Shown: piece by piece, positions 14,773 through 22,573 of the stretch
How the letters are laid out: each line of letters starts with the position of its first letter
Position numbering within the stretch: the first letter of the stretch is position 1
Assembly: GCF_002160305.1 (NCBI RefSeq)
Contig: NZ_NFKI01000007.1
Location: 17,571 to 81,570, forward strand
Reading direction: 5' to 3'
DNA length: 64,000 bases
Source: Pseudoflavonifractor sp. An184
GTDB lineage: Bacteria > Bacillota > Clostridia > Oscillospirales > Oscillospiraceae
The notes under the pieces: model-generated
What the model was told of the DNA's origin: nothing
Databases searched by the model: none
Seen by the model: the letters and a program-made list of their open reading frames with translations, nothing else
Position numbers and translations under genes: made by a program

Positions 14773-17254
14773 AACCACGGACGGCCGCTACCTGAAGATC
14801 CTGGAGATCGAGCCCATCAATTTCCTGCTCCGCTCCAATGAGGAGCAGTGGGGCATCATCTCCACCTTTGCCAGCTGGCTCAAGATTTCGCCCATGCGCC
14901 TGCAGTTCAAATCCGTCACCCGCAAGGCCGACTCAGACCGCTATGTGGCCGGCCTGGAGGCGGACATTGAAAAGGAAGATGTTCCCGCCTGCCGGGAACT
15001 GGGCGAGGGCACCATCCGTTTCATCCAGGAGGAGGGGAGCCGGGAGGCCCTGACCCGCCGGTTTTTCCTGATCTTTCAGTATGAGGCGGTGCGCCGGCAG
15101 TCAGACACCGACTACGGGGAGGTCTACGCCGCCCTTCAGACGGTGACCCAGAACGCCAGGACCTACTTCGCCCAGTGCGGCAACAGTATCGTGCAGCCCA
15201 AGGATGAAGACGCCTTTGTGGCGGAGATCCTCTATATGTACTTCAACCGCCGCTCCTGCGTGGAAGACCCCTTTCAGAGCCGGCTCAACCGCGTGGTGGT
15301 GGATGCCATGACGACAAAGAAGCGGGTGGTAGGCGTGGATCCCGTGCCAAAGATCCGGGCCGTCAATTTCGTGGCGCCCCGAGGCCTCGATCTGAGCCAT
15401 CCGGGCTATATCGTCATGGACGGTATGTACTACACCTACCTCTACATCCGCAAGAGCGGATTCCCGCAGCAGGTGCGGGGCGGCTGGATGTCCTCCCTGA
15501 TCAATGCAGGCGAAGGCGTCGATGTGGATCTGCACCTGCGCCGGGAGATCCGCGGCAAGACCATTGACCGGGTGGCCCAGCGCATCCGGCTCAACCGCAC
15601 CAAGCTGCGGGAGCTGCAGGACACATCCACGGACTATGAGGAGCTTGCCGGCTCCATCCAGGCAGGCTACTACATCAAGCAGGGCCTGTCCAGCCGGAAT
15701 GAGGACCTGTTCTATATGACGGTGCTCATTACAGTGTCCGCCCCCACCCTCGACGAGCTCCAGTGGCGCAAGCAGCAGATGACCGACCTGATGAAGTCCA
15801 TGGACATCCAGGTGGGGGACTGCCTGTTTCAGCAGGAGGCGGCGCTTCGCTCCACCATGCCGTTTCTCTACCTCGACCCCAGCCTGGAGCGCAAGTCCAA
15901 GCGCAACGTGCTCACGTCCGGGGCTGCATCCACCTATATGTTCACGAGCTTTGAGCTCTCGGACGACAACGGTATCCTGCTGGGCCTCAACCGGCACAAC
16001 AACTCCCTGTGCATCGTTGACCCTTTCAACACCAAGGTCAATAAGAACGCCAATTTTACCATCTGCGGCACCTCTGGCGCCGGCAAGACCTTTACTATGC
16101 AAGTGATGGCATTACGATTAAGAATGCGCGGCGTCCAGTGTTACATCCTGGCGCCCCTCAAGGGCCATGAGTTCAAGCGAGCCTGCCATAAAATCGGCGG
16201 CACTTATATCAAACTGGCACCCGGCTCAAGCGCCTGCATCAACGTCATGGAGATCCGGCCCACCCTCACACCGGAGATGGAGCTGATCGACGAGCTGGAT
16301 TACAGCGATATCGACTCCATGCTGGCGAAAAAGATCCAGCAGCTAATGATCTTCTTCTCCCTCCTGATTCCGGATATGTCCAATGAAGAGGAGCAGTTGC
16401 TGGACGAGGCGTTGGTAAAAACCTACGCCAACTTCGGCATCACCCACGACAACAGTTCCATCTATGAGGATCCCGGCAGCGGAAAGGTCAAGACCATGCC
16501 CATTCTGGGCGACCTCTATGAAGTTCTCAAGGAGAGCCCGCTGACTGCCCGCCTTGCCACCATCGTCAGCCGGTTCGTCACCGGCAGCGCCCAGAGCTTT
16601 AACCGCCAATCGAACATCAATCTGAGTAACCGCTATGTTGTCCTGGACATCTCCGAGCTGAAGGGCAAGATGCTCCCCGTTGGCATGATGATCGCGCTGG
16701 ACTATGTGTGGGACCAGGTGAAGGCCGACCGAACAAAGAAGAAGATGGTATTCATCGACGAGATCTGGAAACTGATTGGTGGCTCGGCAAACAGGCAGGC
16801 GGCGGAGTTTTGCCTGGAGGTTTTCAAAATTATCCGAGGGTACGGCGGAGGTGCTGTTGCAGCGACACAGGACCTGTCCGATTTCTTTGGGCTGGAGGAT
16901 GGCCGCTACGGGAGGTCCATCCTCAATAACTCAAAGACGAAGATCATTCTGAACCTGGAGCCAGACGAGGCGGAATACGTCAAGGATGTCCTGAAGCTCA
17001 CCCGCACCGAAATCCGCAGCATCACCCAGTTCGAGCGCGGCGAGGCCCTGATCTCCAGCAACAGCAACAAAGTGCCGGTCATCATCAAGGCGTCCAGGGA
17101 GGAGCAGCAGATGATCACCACTGACCGCGCCGAGCTGGAGGCCATGCTCAACGAGCTGAAGGCGGTGGCCAGTGTCGCGGAACAAGAGAATATCCAGTGT
17201 GAAGATTCAGGAGAGGGGGAAAGCCATGCCGGCAATTCAACTTTATCCACATAA
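14642..17254 (+). CDS. VirB4/TraE-type conjugative transfer ATPase
   Basis: 870 residues. The C-terminal ATPase half has Walker A GTSGAGKT (about 476-483) and Walker B KMVFIDEIW (about 700-708), with ATQDLSDFF downstream as in VirB4/HerA-FtsK ATPases. The N-terminal half is the usual VirB4 domain that contacts VirB3 and the channel. This is the motor that energises the secretion channel. The ribosome site AGGAGG at 14623-14628 is 13 bases from the ATG, longer than usual, and lies inside virB3, so translation is probably coupled. The coding end overlaps the helicase gene by 29 bases. Confidence 0.9.
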   Translation: MAHQTRTGNTRGRKAPPGRGRQAERLEFVQDYIPIKDLRNGIVETTDGRYLKILEIEPINFLLRSNEEQWGIISTFASWLKISPMRLQFKSVTRKADSDRYVAGLEADIEKEDVPACRELGEGTIRFIQEEGSREALTRRFFLIFQYEAVRRQSDTDYGEVYAALQTVTQNARTYFAQCGNSIVQPKDEDAFVAEILYMYFNRRSCVEDPFQSRLNRVVVDAMTTKKRVVGVDPVPKIRAVNFVAPRGLDLSHPGYIVMDGMYYTYLYIRKSGFPQQVRGGWMSSLINAGEGVDVDLHLRREIRGKTIDRVAQRIRLNRTKLRELQDTSTDYEELAGSIQAGYYIKQGLSSRNEDLFYMTVLITVSAPTLDELQWRKQQMTDLMKSMDIQVGDCLFQQEAALRSTMPFLYLDPSLERKSKRNVLTSGAASTYMFTSFELSDDNGILLGLNRHNNSLCIVDPFNTKVNKNANFTICGTSGAGKTFTMQVMALRLRMRGVQCYILAPLKGHEFKRACHKIGGTYIKLAPGSSACINVMEIRPTLTPEMELIDELDYSDIDSMLAKKIQQLMIFFSLLIPDMSNEEEQLLDEALVKTYANFGITHDNSSIYEDPGSGKVKTMPILGDLYEVLKESPLTARLATIVSRFVTGSAQSFNRQSNINLSNRYVVLDISELKGKMLPVGMMIALDYVWDQVKADRTKKKMVFIDEIWKLIGGSANRQAAEFCLEVFKIIRGYGGGAVAATQDLSDFFGLEDGRYGRSILNNSKTKIILNLEPDEAEYVKDVLKLTRTEIRSITQFERGEALISSNSNKVPVIIKASREEQQMITTDRAELEAMLNELKAVASVAEQENIQCEDSGEGESHAGNSTLST

Positions 17255-19433
17255 CCAGGTGGCATTTGAGAATCTGAAGATGGCCTTACAATACTCCCCC
17301 AGGACTGCTGTGATTCAGCCAACTGGGACAGGAAAGAGTTTTGTCGCTCTTGCTTTGATTGAGGAAAATCCTCATGCACGATTTCTTTATCTCGCACCGT
17401 CAAACTATATTTTCCGACAACTACGACGGCATGTTGGTAATACAACGATTCTGAAAGACACGATTTTGATGACCTATCAGCGGCTCTGTTTTCTATCCAG
17501 TGAAGAGAAACGCGCATTAGCGCCTGACTACATCATTCTGGACGAATTCCACCGCTGCGGAGCGGATGAATGGGGGACAGTTGTGCAGACGCTGGTACGA
17601 CAGTATGATTCCGCAAAACTAATTGGATTTACTGCTACCCCCATCCGCTATTTGGACAAACGAGGTGTCCGGGATATGGCGGAGGAACTATTTGGTCACT
17701 GTGTCGCCAATTATTATTCCATCCAGCAGGCCATGGAAGACGGGATTCTTCCTGTGCCGCATTATATACTCGGCGATATTCTGATAGGGGAAAAAATCCG
17801 CGCCAAGGAAAGGGAACTTGACACATACTCTATCTCCACACAGGACCGCGAAAAAGGTAAAAGCATCCTGCGGGAACTGCGCCGTAATATGACCTCGGCA
17901 GCGGGTGTAGAGGAGATCCTGCGCACTTATCTCCCAAGCAACCATGCCAAAATGATTGTGTTCTGCAGGAACCTGGATAGTTTGACAGATGCGCAATCTG
18001 CCATGATCCAATGGCTCGCTCCTGTTGGCAATACCCGCTGCTATTCCTGCCGCTCAGATAACAAAAGTGCGGATCAGGAACTGGCAGCCTTTCTCAATGA
18101 TACCGAGACGGACGCATTCCGACTGCTGTTCTGCGTTGATATGCTCAACGAAGGGCTACACATCAAGGACGTTGATGGGATCGTCATGCTCCGTCCAACA
18201 GAAAGTCCAACGGTGTACCTACAGCAGATCGGACGATGTTTGGCATCCACGCCTGGAGCCGATACCACACCCATTATTTTTGACCTTGTCAACAATTATG
18301 CCGCCGTAGCACTGGATGGCCCCGACTTCAGGTTTCTAAACCCGCATTTTGATAAGACAAGTAAGGGCGGAAAAACACTGGAGATTCCTTTCTCTGTGTG
18401 CGGTAATGCTGCCGAGTTTCAACTGGTGTTGGATAAGTTTGACCATCTGTTCACTTTGAAAAACAGATGGAATTCTGCATTGAAGTTGCTGGAGAGTTAT
18501 ATTCAGGAATATGGAAGGTATCCAAGTGGGAGAACCATATATCATGGGCTCCAACTTGGAAGATGGCTTCTGTACCAGGTGCAAGCACTTAGGCAGGGCA
18601 GACTATCGGCAGATAGGGAAGAGGTATTGAACGCTTTACCGGGTTGGGAGAACTATCAGAAAACCAGGTTTATCCACCGAAATACCTTTGACGATATTTA
18701 CCCGGATCTGAAGGATTACTACGAGCATGAAGGTCACCTCCTTATTCCCAAAAGTTATGTAAGTCCGACAGGACACAAAATTGGCGCCTATATCTACCGG
18801 CTCCGTCGGATACGAAAAGGCGCAGAACGCGGCAGCCTTACCACGGCGCAAATTAAAATGTTGGATGAAATTGGAATGGAATGGGAGCAACCGAAACGAA
18901 TATTCAAAAACTTTGACTGGTACTATGAACCACTACTCCGTTTTTACAGAAAAGAAGGACACATCACGGTGCCACAGCACTATGTCGATCCAGAGAGCGG
19001 TTGTAAATTAGGGGCTTTCATTTCACGTGCCCGCGCTTACAAAAAGGGAAAAGACCAATCCCTTCATCTTACCGAGGAGCAAATCGCACAGTTGGATGCA
19101 CTTGGTATGGAATGGCAAATCAGTCCATCACCCAAATCCTTTGATGAATACTACGGTGAATTAGTTAGATTTCGCCAGAAATATGGACACATTTTAGTCC
19201 CAACTAATTATATTGATCCGGATACCGGCTGTAAGCTGGGATATTTTATACAGCGAATGAGGTGTGCTCGCAAAGGGACAATAAAAGGCTCACACATTAC
19301 TCAGGAACAAATTGACCGGCTGGATGCGCTGGGAATGATATGGGACGGATCAGCATTTACATCGCAACAGATGAGGGCCAAAAATCATTATATCCTGGAG
19401 GAACAGAGAGATGACGTACATCAAACCCCTTAG
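17226..19433 (+). CDS. SF2 DEAD/DEAH-type helicase with four helicase-associated repeats
   Basis: The ATG at 17226 follows GGAGAGGGGGAAAG. Residues 1-400 are a superfamily 2 core: PTGTGKS (about 32-39), IILDEFHRC in the DEAH position, GFTATP, a helicase C-terminal lobe with CVDMLNEGLH, and the motif VI segment QQIGRCL. From about 405 to 735 come four repeats of 65-70 residues of the Helicase-associated type, with conserved pieces such as GHILVPTNY, KLGxFI and LDALGMEW. The gene is visibly more AT-rich than virB4 and virD4, which suggests later acquisition into the operon. Overlaps at both ends (29 and 23 bases) show it is now expressed with the transfer genes. Whether it helps DNA processing, protects the element or acts against competitors is unknown. 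Confidence 0.85.
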   Translation: MPAIQLYPHNQVAFENLKMALQYSPRTAVIQPTGTGKSFVALALIEENPHARFLYLAPSNYIFRQLRRHVGNTTILKDTILMTYQRLCFLSSEEKRALAPDYIILDEFHRCGADEWGTVVQTLVRQYDSAKLIGFTATPIRYLDKRGVRDMAEELFGHCVANYYSIQQAMEDGILPVPHYILGDILIGEKIRAKERELDTYSISTQDREKGKSILRELRRNMTSAAGVEEILRTYLPSNHAKMIVFCRNLDSLTDAQSAMIQWLAPVGNTRCYSCRSDNKSADQELAAFLNDTETDAFRLLFCVDMLNEGLHIKDVDGIVMLRPTESPTVYLQQIGRCLASTPGADTTPIIFDLVNNYAAVALDGPDFRFLNPHFDKTSKGGKTLEIPFSVCGNAAEFQLVLDKFDHLFTLKNRWNSALKLLESYIQEYGRYPSGRTIYHGLQLGRWLLYQVQALRQGRLSADREEVLNALPGWENYQKTRFIHRNTFDDIYPDLKDYYEHEGHLLIPKSYVSPTGHKIGAYIYRLRRIRKGAERGSLTTAQIKMLDEIGMEWEQPKRIFKNFDWYYEPLLRFYRKEGHITVPQHYVDPESGCKLGAFISRARAYKKGKDQSLHLTEEQIAQLDALGMEWQISPSPKSFDEYYGELVRFRQKYGHILVPTNYIDPDTGCKLGYFIQRMRCARKGTIKGSHITQEQIDRLDALGMIWDGSAFTSQQMRAKNHYILEEQRDDVHQTP

Positions 19434-20064
19434 CCGAGAAGAACAGGCCCACTGCCGCCGCACGGCGGCACTATCCGAACTGCTGGCCAAGCTGGCCGGC
19501 TTACCGGACTCCGAGGTGAGGACAGTTATCCAGTCCGCCCTTGTCCACGACATCGGCAAGACGGCCATCCCGCCCGCCATCCTCGGCAAGACCGGGCCGC
19601 TGACTGAAGAGGAGCATGCGATCATGCGCATGCACACTGCCATCGGCGCCCATATCCTGATCCATACCCACGGCGCCATGCGCACCGCATCCGCCGTGGC
19701 GCTCCAGCACCATGAGCGTCTGGACGGCAGCGGCTATCTGGGCCTGCGCGGGAATGAGATCCATCCCCATGCGAAGCTGGTCGCGGTCGCCGATGTCTTT
19801 GACGCCCTGCTTTCGCCCCGCCCCTATAAGCGGCCGTGGAGCATTCGGCGTACCTGCGATTACCTCTCCAGCCTCGCCGGCGTGAAACTGGACGCCAAAC
19901 TCGTCGGACTTCTGCTGGACCACCTCCCACAGGCTCTGGCGCTGCGCCATGAGGAAATACGCATAAGGAGCAGATTACGCATTCCTGGAGATTATGCACA
20001 CAAGGGGAAGGGGGTGATTGGCCCATGCTGCTGCAGGAGGAACAGTACATTATCCATTGGCTGA
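19411..20064 (+). CDS. HD-GYP-like phosphohydrolase
   Basis: 217 residues with the metal-binding HD pair in VHDIGK (about 46-47), the spaced His of MRMHTAIG, and HHERLDGSGY (about 100-110), the hallmark of HD-GYP domains that hydrolyse cyclic di-GMP or related nucleotides. The GYP motif itself reads GYL here, so activity on cyclic di-GMP is not assured. There is no receiver or membrane domain. It overlaps the helicase by 23 bases and the next gene by 40. Placing a nucleotide phosphodiesterase in a transfer operon suggests control of surface or motility state in the cell, but this is inference. Confidence 0.8.
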   Translation: MTYIKPLSREEQAHCRRTAALSELLAKLAGLPDSEVRTVIQSALVHDIGKTAIPPAILGKTGPLTEEEHAIMRMHTAIGAHILIHTHGAMRTASAVALQHHERLDGSGYLGLRGNEIHPHAKLVAVADVFDALLSPRPYKRPWSIRRTCDYLSSLAGVKLDAKLVGLLLDHLPQALALRHEEIRIRSRLRIPGDYAHKGKGVIGPCCCRRNSTLSIG

Positions 20065-20567
20065 CGGAGTATGGCGCGCTGACCAAGACGCAGGTAGTCC
20101 GCATGCTGAAGGACAAGCCGCCCCAGACGGCGGAGAAGATCATCCGGGGGCTGAAGCGTGACGTGTTGCTCTATGACATTTCCGGCGGGTACTATCTGGG
20201 AGTTGACCCCATGTGTCAGCCGGACCCGCGCATGATCCTCGCGGTGTGGGTGCTTTTGCAGTTCATCGACAAGGTGGAGCCCATGGCCCACTATCCGGCC
20301 ACTTATCCGTCCCAGATCTTCTTCCTCAAAGAGGACATCGGCTATGAGATCGTTGTCCTCTACGACGGGGAGCAGCATCTGGCCCGCCTGCTCCAGCCGC
20401 AGGAGGATTTGCGGTACATTTTTGTCCTGCCTCATATCCGGATGGCGCAGGAGCTGGTGCTGCCGAGTGTCCCGTGCCTGTTTGCCACGGTGGACTACAA
20501 CGGTCAGGAGGTGCCCGATGTGTGCTTTTACACAGAGAGCGAGGGAGGCCGGGATGGCGCAGTCTGA
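20025..20567 (+). CDS. ICE protein with N-terminal winged helix (DUF5697-like)
   Basis: 180 residues. The first 65 residues (TEYGALTKTQVVRMLKDK and following) form a plausible winged-helix DNA-binding fold like those of replication-relaxation proteins. The rest is a mixed alpha/beta domain with IVVLYDGEQ and IFVLP strands that may be nuclease-like in fold but shows no clear catalytic set. I associate it with DUF5697 of Firmicute ICEs without certainty. A GGAGG at 20036-20040 lies inside the start region; the start used follows GGGGGTGATTGGCCC. It overlaps the next gene by 14 bases. Confidence 0.55.
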   Translation: MLLQEEQYIIHWLTEYGALTKTQVVRMLKDKPPQTAEKIIRGLKRDVLLYDISGGYYLGVDPMCQPDPRMILAVWVLLQFIDKVEPMAHYPATYPSQIFFLKEDIGYEIVVLYDGEQHLARLLQPQEDLRYIFVLPHIRMAQELVLPSVPCLFATVDYNGQEVPDVCFYTESEGGRDGAV

Positions 20568-21243
20568 CTTTGGGCGGGCTTTGGCCGGGGCCGAGCGCCG
20601 GATGGAGCGTGCCGCTGTAGAGCTTGCCCGCACTCGGCGCCTGCTGGAACGGGAGGATATGGCGGGCGCGTTCGGTTCTGCCTTTGCCTTCTCCGCGGAG
20701 GTGGAGAAGCTGGCACTGCTCGCACGGGTGCTTCCGGCCTATACCGGGCACCCGAAGGCAGCGGAATTGACGGAGCAGATGCTGCTGGACACCGTGCCTA
20801 TTGAGATGGGCTACGCCAGGCGGGGATGGTTTCTGCTGAAGATCCCCGCGCTCCTTCCAAAGAAGGGAACGGGATCGCCTATCTATATCCAGCAGTATCT
20901 CTATCCCGCCCTGCGACGCTACTTCGACGGCAAGCCGCCGGCGCGCTACCGCAGCTGCGTGCTGGCTTACCGGCATGTGTATCAGCGCGGCAGGCCGGAG
21001 CGGGCCTACCGCGACCATGACAACATTGAGGTCAACATGGTGACCGACATCATCACACTCTACCTGCTGCCGGATGACGCCCCCCGGCGATGCGCCCATT
21101 ACTACTGCAGCGCGGCCGGGGAGGTGGACTGCACAGAGGCGTATGTGGTGCCCGCCAGCCGGTTTCCCGAGTGGCTGGCGGCGGAGCAGGCGGACGATCT
21201 GAAGGAGGATACCCTGTATGTTACGAGCGAAATATGGGCCTGA
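20554..21243 (+). CDS. ICE-associated protein of unknown function (possibly DUF6100)
   Basis: Start ATG 20554 follows GGGAGG. The protein is 229 residues: an N-terminal helical third (AERRMERAAVELARTRRLL) that may form a coiled coil, and a compact domain with IPALLPKKGTGSP, YRSCVLAYRHVYQR and RDHDNIEVNMVTDIITLYLL. No catalytic motif is recognised. Genes of this kind recur next to virD4 in gut Clostridia ICEs as I remember them; the family name is uncertain. It overlaps the next small gene by 26 bases. Confidence 0.5.
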   Translation: MAQSDFGRALAGAERRMERAAVELARTRRLLEREDMAGAFGSAFAFSAEVEKLALLARVLPAYTGHPKAAELTEQMLLDTVPIEMGYARRGWFLLKIPALLPKKGTGSPIYIQQYLYPALRRYFDGKPPARYRSCVLAYRHVYQRGRPERAYRDHDNIEVNMVTDIITLYLLPDDAPRRCAHYYCSAAGEVDCTEAYVVPASRFPEWLAAEQADDLKEDTLYVTSEIWA

Positions 21244-21412
21244 AAAGATACGGGATTTGAGGCCCGTTTCCAGGCCGCAGGCACACGTAAATCCGAAACG
21301 GCGCAAGATCCCCGAAAAGACAGGGGTTCCCAAGCGCGACCGGGAGCCGATTTGCGGCAAAGAGAGCAACAGCCATGCCTTAAATCCCGATGACCCCGGG
21401 CAGTCCGAATGA
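21218..21412 (+). CDS. small basic protein, 64 residues
   Basis: The ATG at 21218 has an excellent ribosome site, AAGGAGG at 21202-21208 (spacing 9), and the stop TGA at 21410-21412 overlaps the next gene's ATG (ATGA). These two features argue that it is a real gene despite its size. The product is hydrophilic and basic (VNPKRRKIPEKTG, VPKRDREP), without membrane segments or cysteine clusters. It may bind nucleic acid or act as an accessory to the neighbouring proteins; no family is recognised. Confidence 0.55.
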   Translation: MLRAKYGPEKIRDLRPVSRPQAHVNPKRRKIPEKTGVPKRDREPICGKESNSHALNPDDPGQSE

Positions 21413-22569
21413 TCACGCTCCGGCCCGGCAGCCACGTCTGGCGCCTGCTGCTCCTGCTGGCCATCTGCGGGGAATACCCACATCGCTCCCTGCATCTGCT
21501 GGGGAGTATTCGGACGCTGGAGGAGTTGGTCAGAAGGCTGGAGGTGGTGCAGCACTTCCGCACCCCCGCCGGGGCAGACCTCGGCGCTTGCAAAATGCTC
21601 ACCACCAGCGGGAGGGGGAACAGGCGGACGATCCGGCTGTATAGGAGCGCCCTGCCGCTCCTGCAGGCCCTGCACCCGGCAGCCCTCAGCTGGTATCTTG
21701 CCGCCACCGGCGGTCACCGCTTCTCCGGGAGTGCAAGCCATGTGGAGCGAAATCATCGGGTCGCGGAATCGGTGGCAATCTGTATGGGGGCCGGAGTAGA
21801 AACACGCCCCTTCCTGCTGCCGCCCCTGCAGAAACAGGCAATCCGGCAGGTCGTGCCGGCATATGCCTGCTTTTACCCGGCAAAATCGGTCAAGCAGCTG
21901 GACAATACCGAGATGAACAAGACCATCTTCACCCGCCTCACCGGCGCCATCTTCAGCCCGGGGTACTGTTACGCCGTCTACAACACAAGGGACGCCGTGA
22001 TGAAGTGGAGCGGGATGGGCGAGTTCAAGACCGCCCGGCATCTGGAGGAGCTGGCCCGCATGAATGCGGGCCCCGCCCGGGCAGACCATGCCATCCTGCT
22101 GGGGGAACATATGGACCTGGCGCTGCAGACCCTGCTGGAGTCCGACAAGAGCCGGCGCATGGAGCTGCGCTTTGACCGGATCTATCCCCATGTGCATTTC
22201 ATCCCCATGACCGAGCAGGGCACCCGCCTCCTGCGCCTCCTGACGCTCCCAGACTGGCATGAGCAGGTGCTTGCCGCGGTATTCCCGGAGCGGATGCGTG
22301 TGAAGATGCCCGGCGTGATGGAGTATGACGCACAGGATGGGAACACCCTGATCCTCTCCCACCTGGACGGCGACATTGCCCGACTGGTGCGGGTGCGGCA
22401 GGCGCTGGAGCACAGCGACGCGCCGTATGAGATCCTGTGCTACCCCTGGCAGAGTCAGTTTGTGGACAGGTACATAGGCGGCCGGGCGCAGCTGCGGGAG
22501 ATCGGCTTGCCGGATTTGGAAGATGCCCTCGGACTCGGAGCAGGGGAGGGGGCAGACGAAGGGAGTTGA
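21409..22569 (+). CDS. replication-relaxation-like ICE protein
   Basis: 386 residues. The N-terminus (VWRLLLLLAICGEYP and RTLEELVRRLEVV) looks like a winged helix. It is followed by HRVAESVAICMGAGVE, similar to the conserved His-containing helix of replication-relaxation proteins, and a C-terminal alpha/beta domain (DRIYPHVHFIPMTEQG). Such proteins accompany relaxases and are thought to act at transfer or replication origins. The match is weak and the role is inferred. The start overlaps the preceding stop (ATGA), and virD4 begins 5 bases after the end, so the three are probably co-translated. Confidence 0.5.
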   Translation: MITLRPGSHVWRLLLLLAICGEYPHRSLHLLGSIRTLEELVRRLEVVQHFRTPAGADLGACKMLTTSGRGNRRTIRLYRSALPLLQALHPAALSWYLAATGGHRFSGSASHVERNHRVAESVAICMGAGVETRPFLLPPLQKQAIRQVVPAYACFYPAKSVKQLDNTEMNKTIFTRLTGAIFSPGYCYAVYNTRDAVMKWSGMGEFKTARHLEELARMNAGPARADHAILLGEHMDLALQTLLESDKSRRMELRFDRIYPHVHFIPMTEQGTRLLRLLTLPDWHEQVLAAVFPERMRVKMPGVMEYDAQDGNTLILSHLDGDIARLVRVRQALEHSDAPYEILCYPWQSQFVDRYIGGRAQLREIGLPDLEDALGLGAGEGADEGS

Positions 22570-22573
22570 TGCG

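Noticed and set aside
20326..22413. 695-residue open frame on the minus strand opposite the ICE unknown genes
   Set aside because: It spans several well-supported + strand genes with ribosome sites and overlaps, has GC-rich shadow composition (Pro/Arg/His/Gln-rich), no ribosome site and no recognisable domain.
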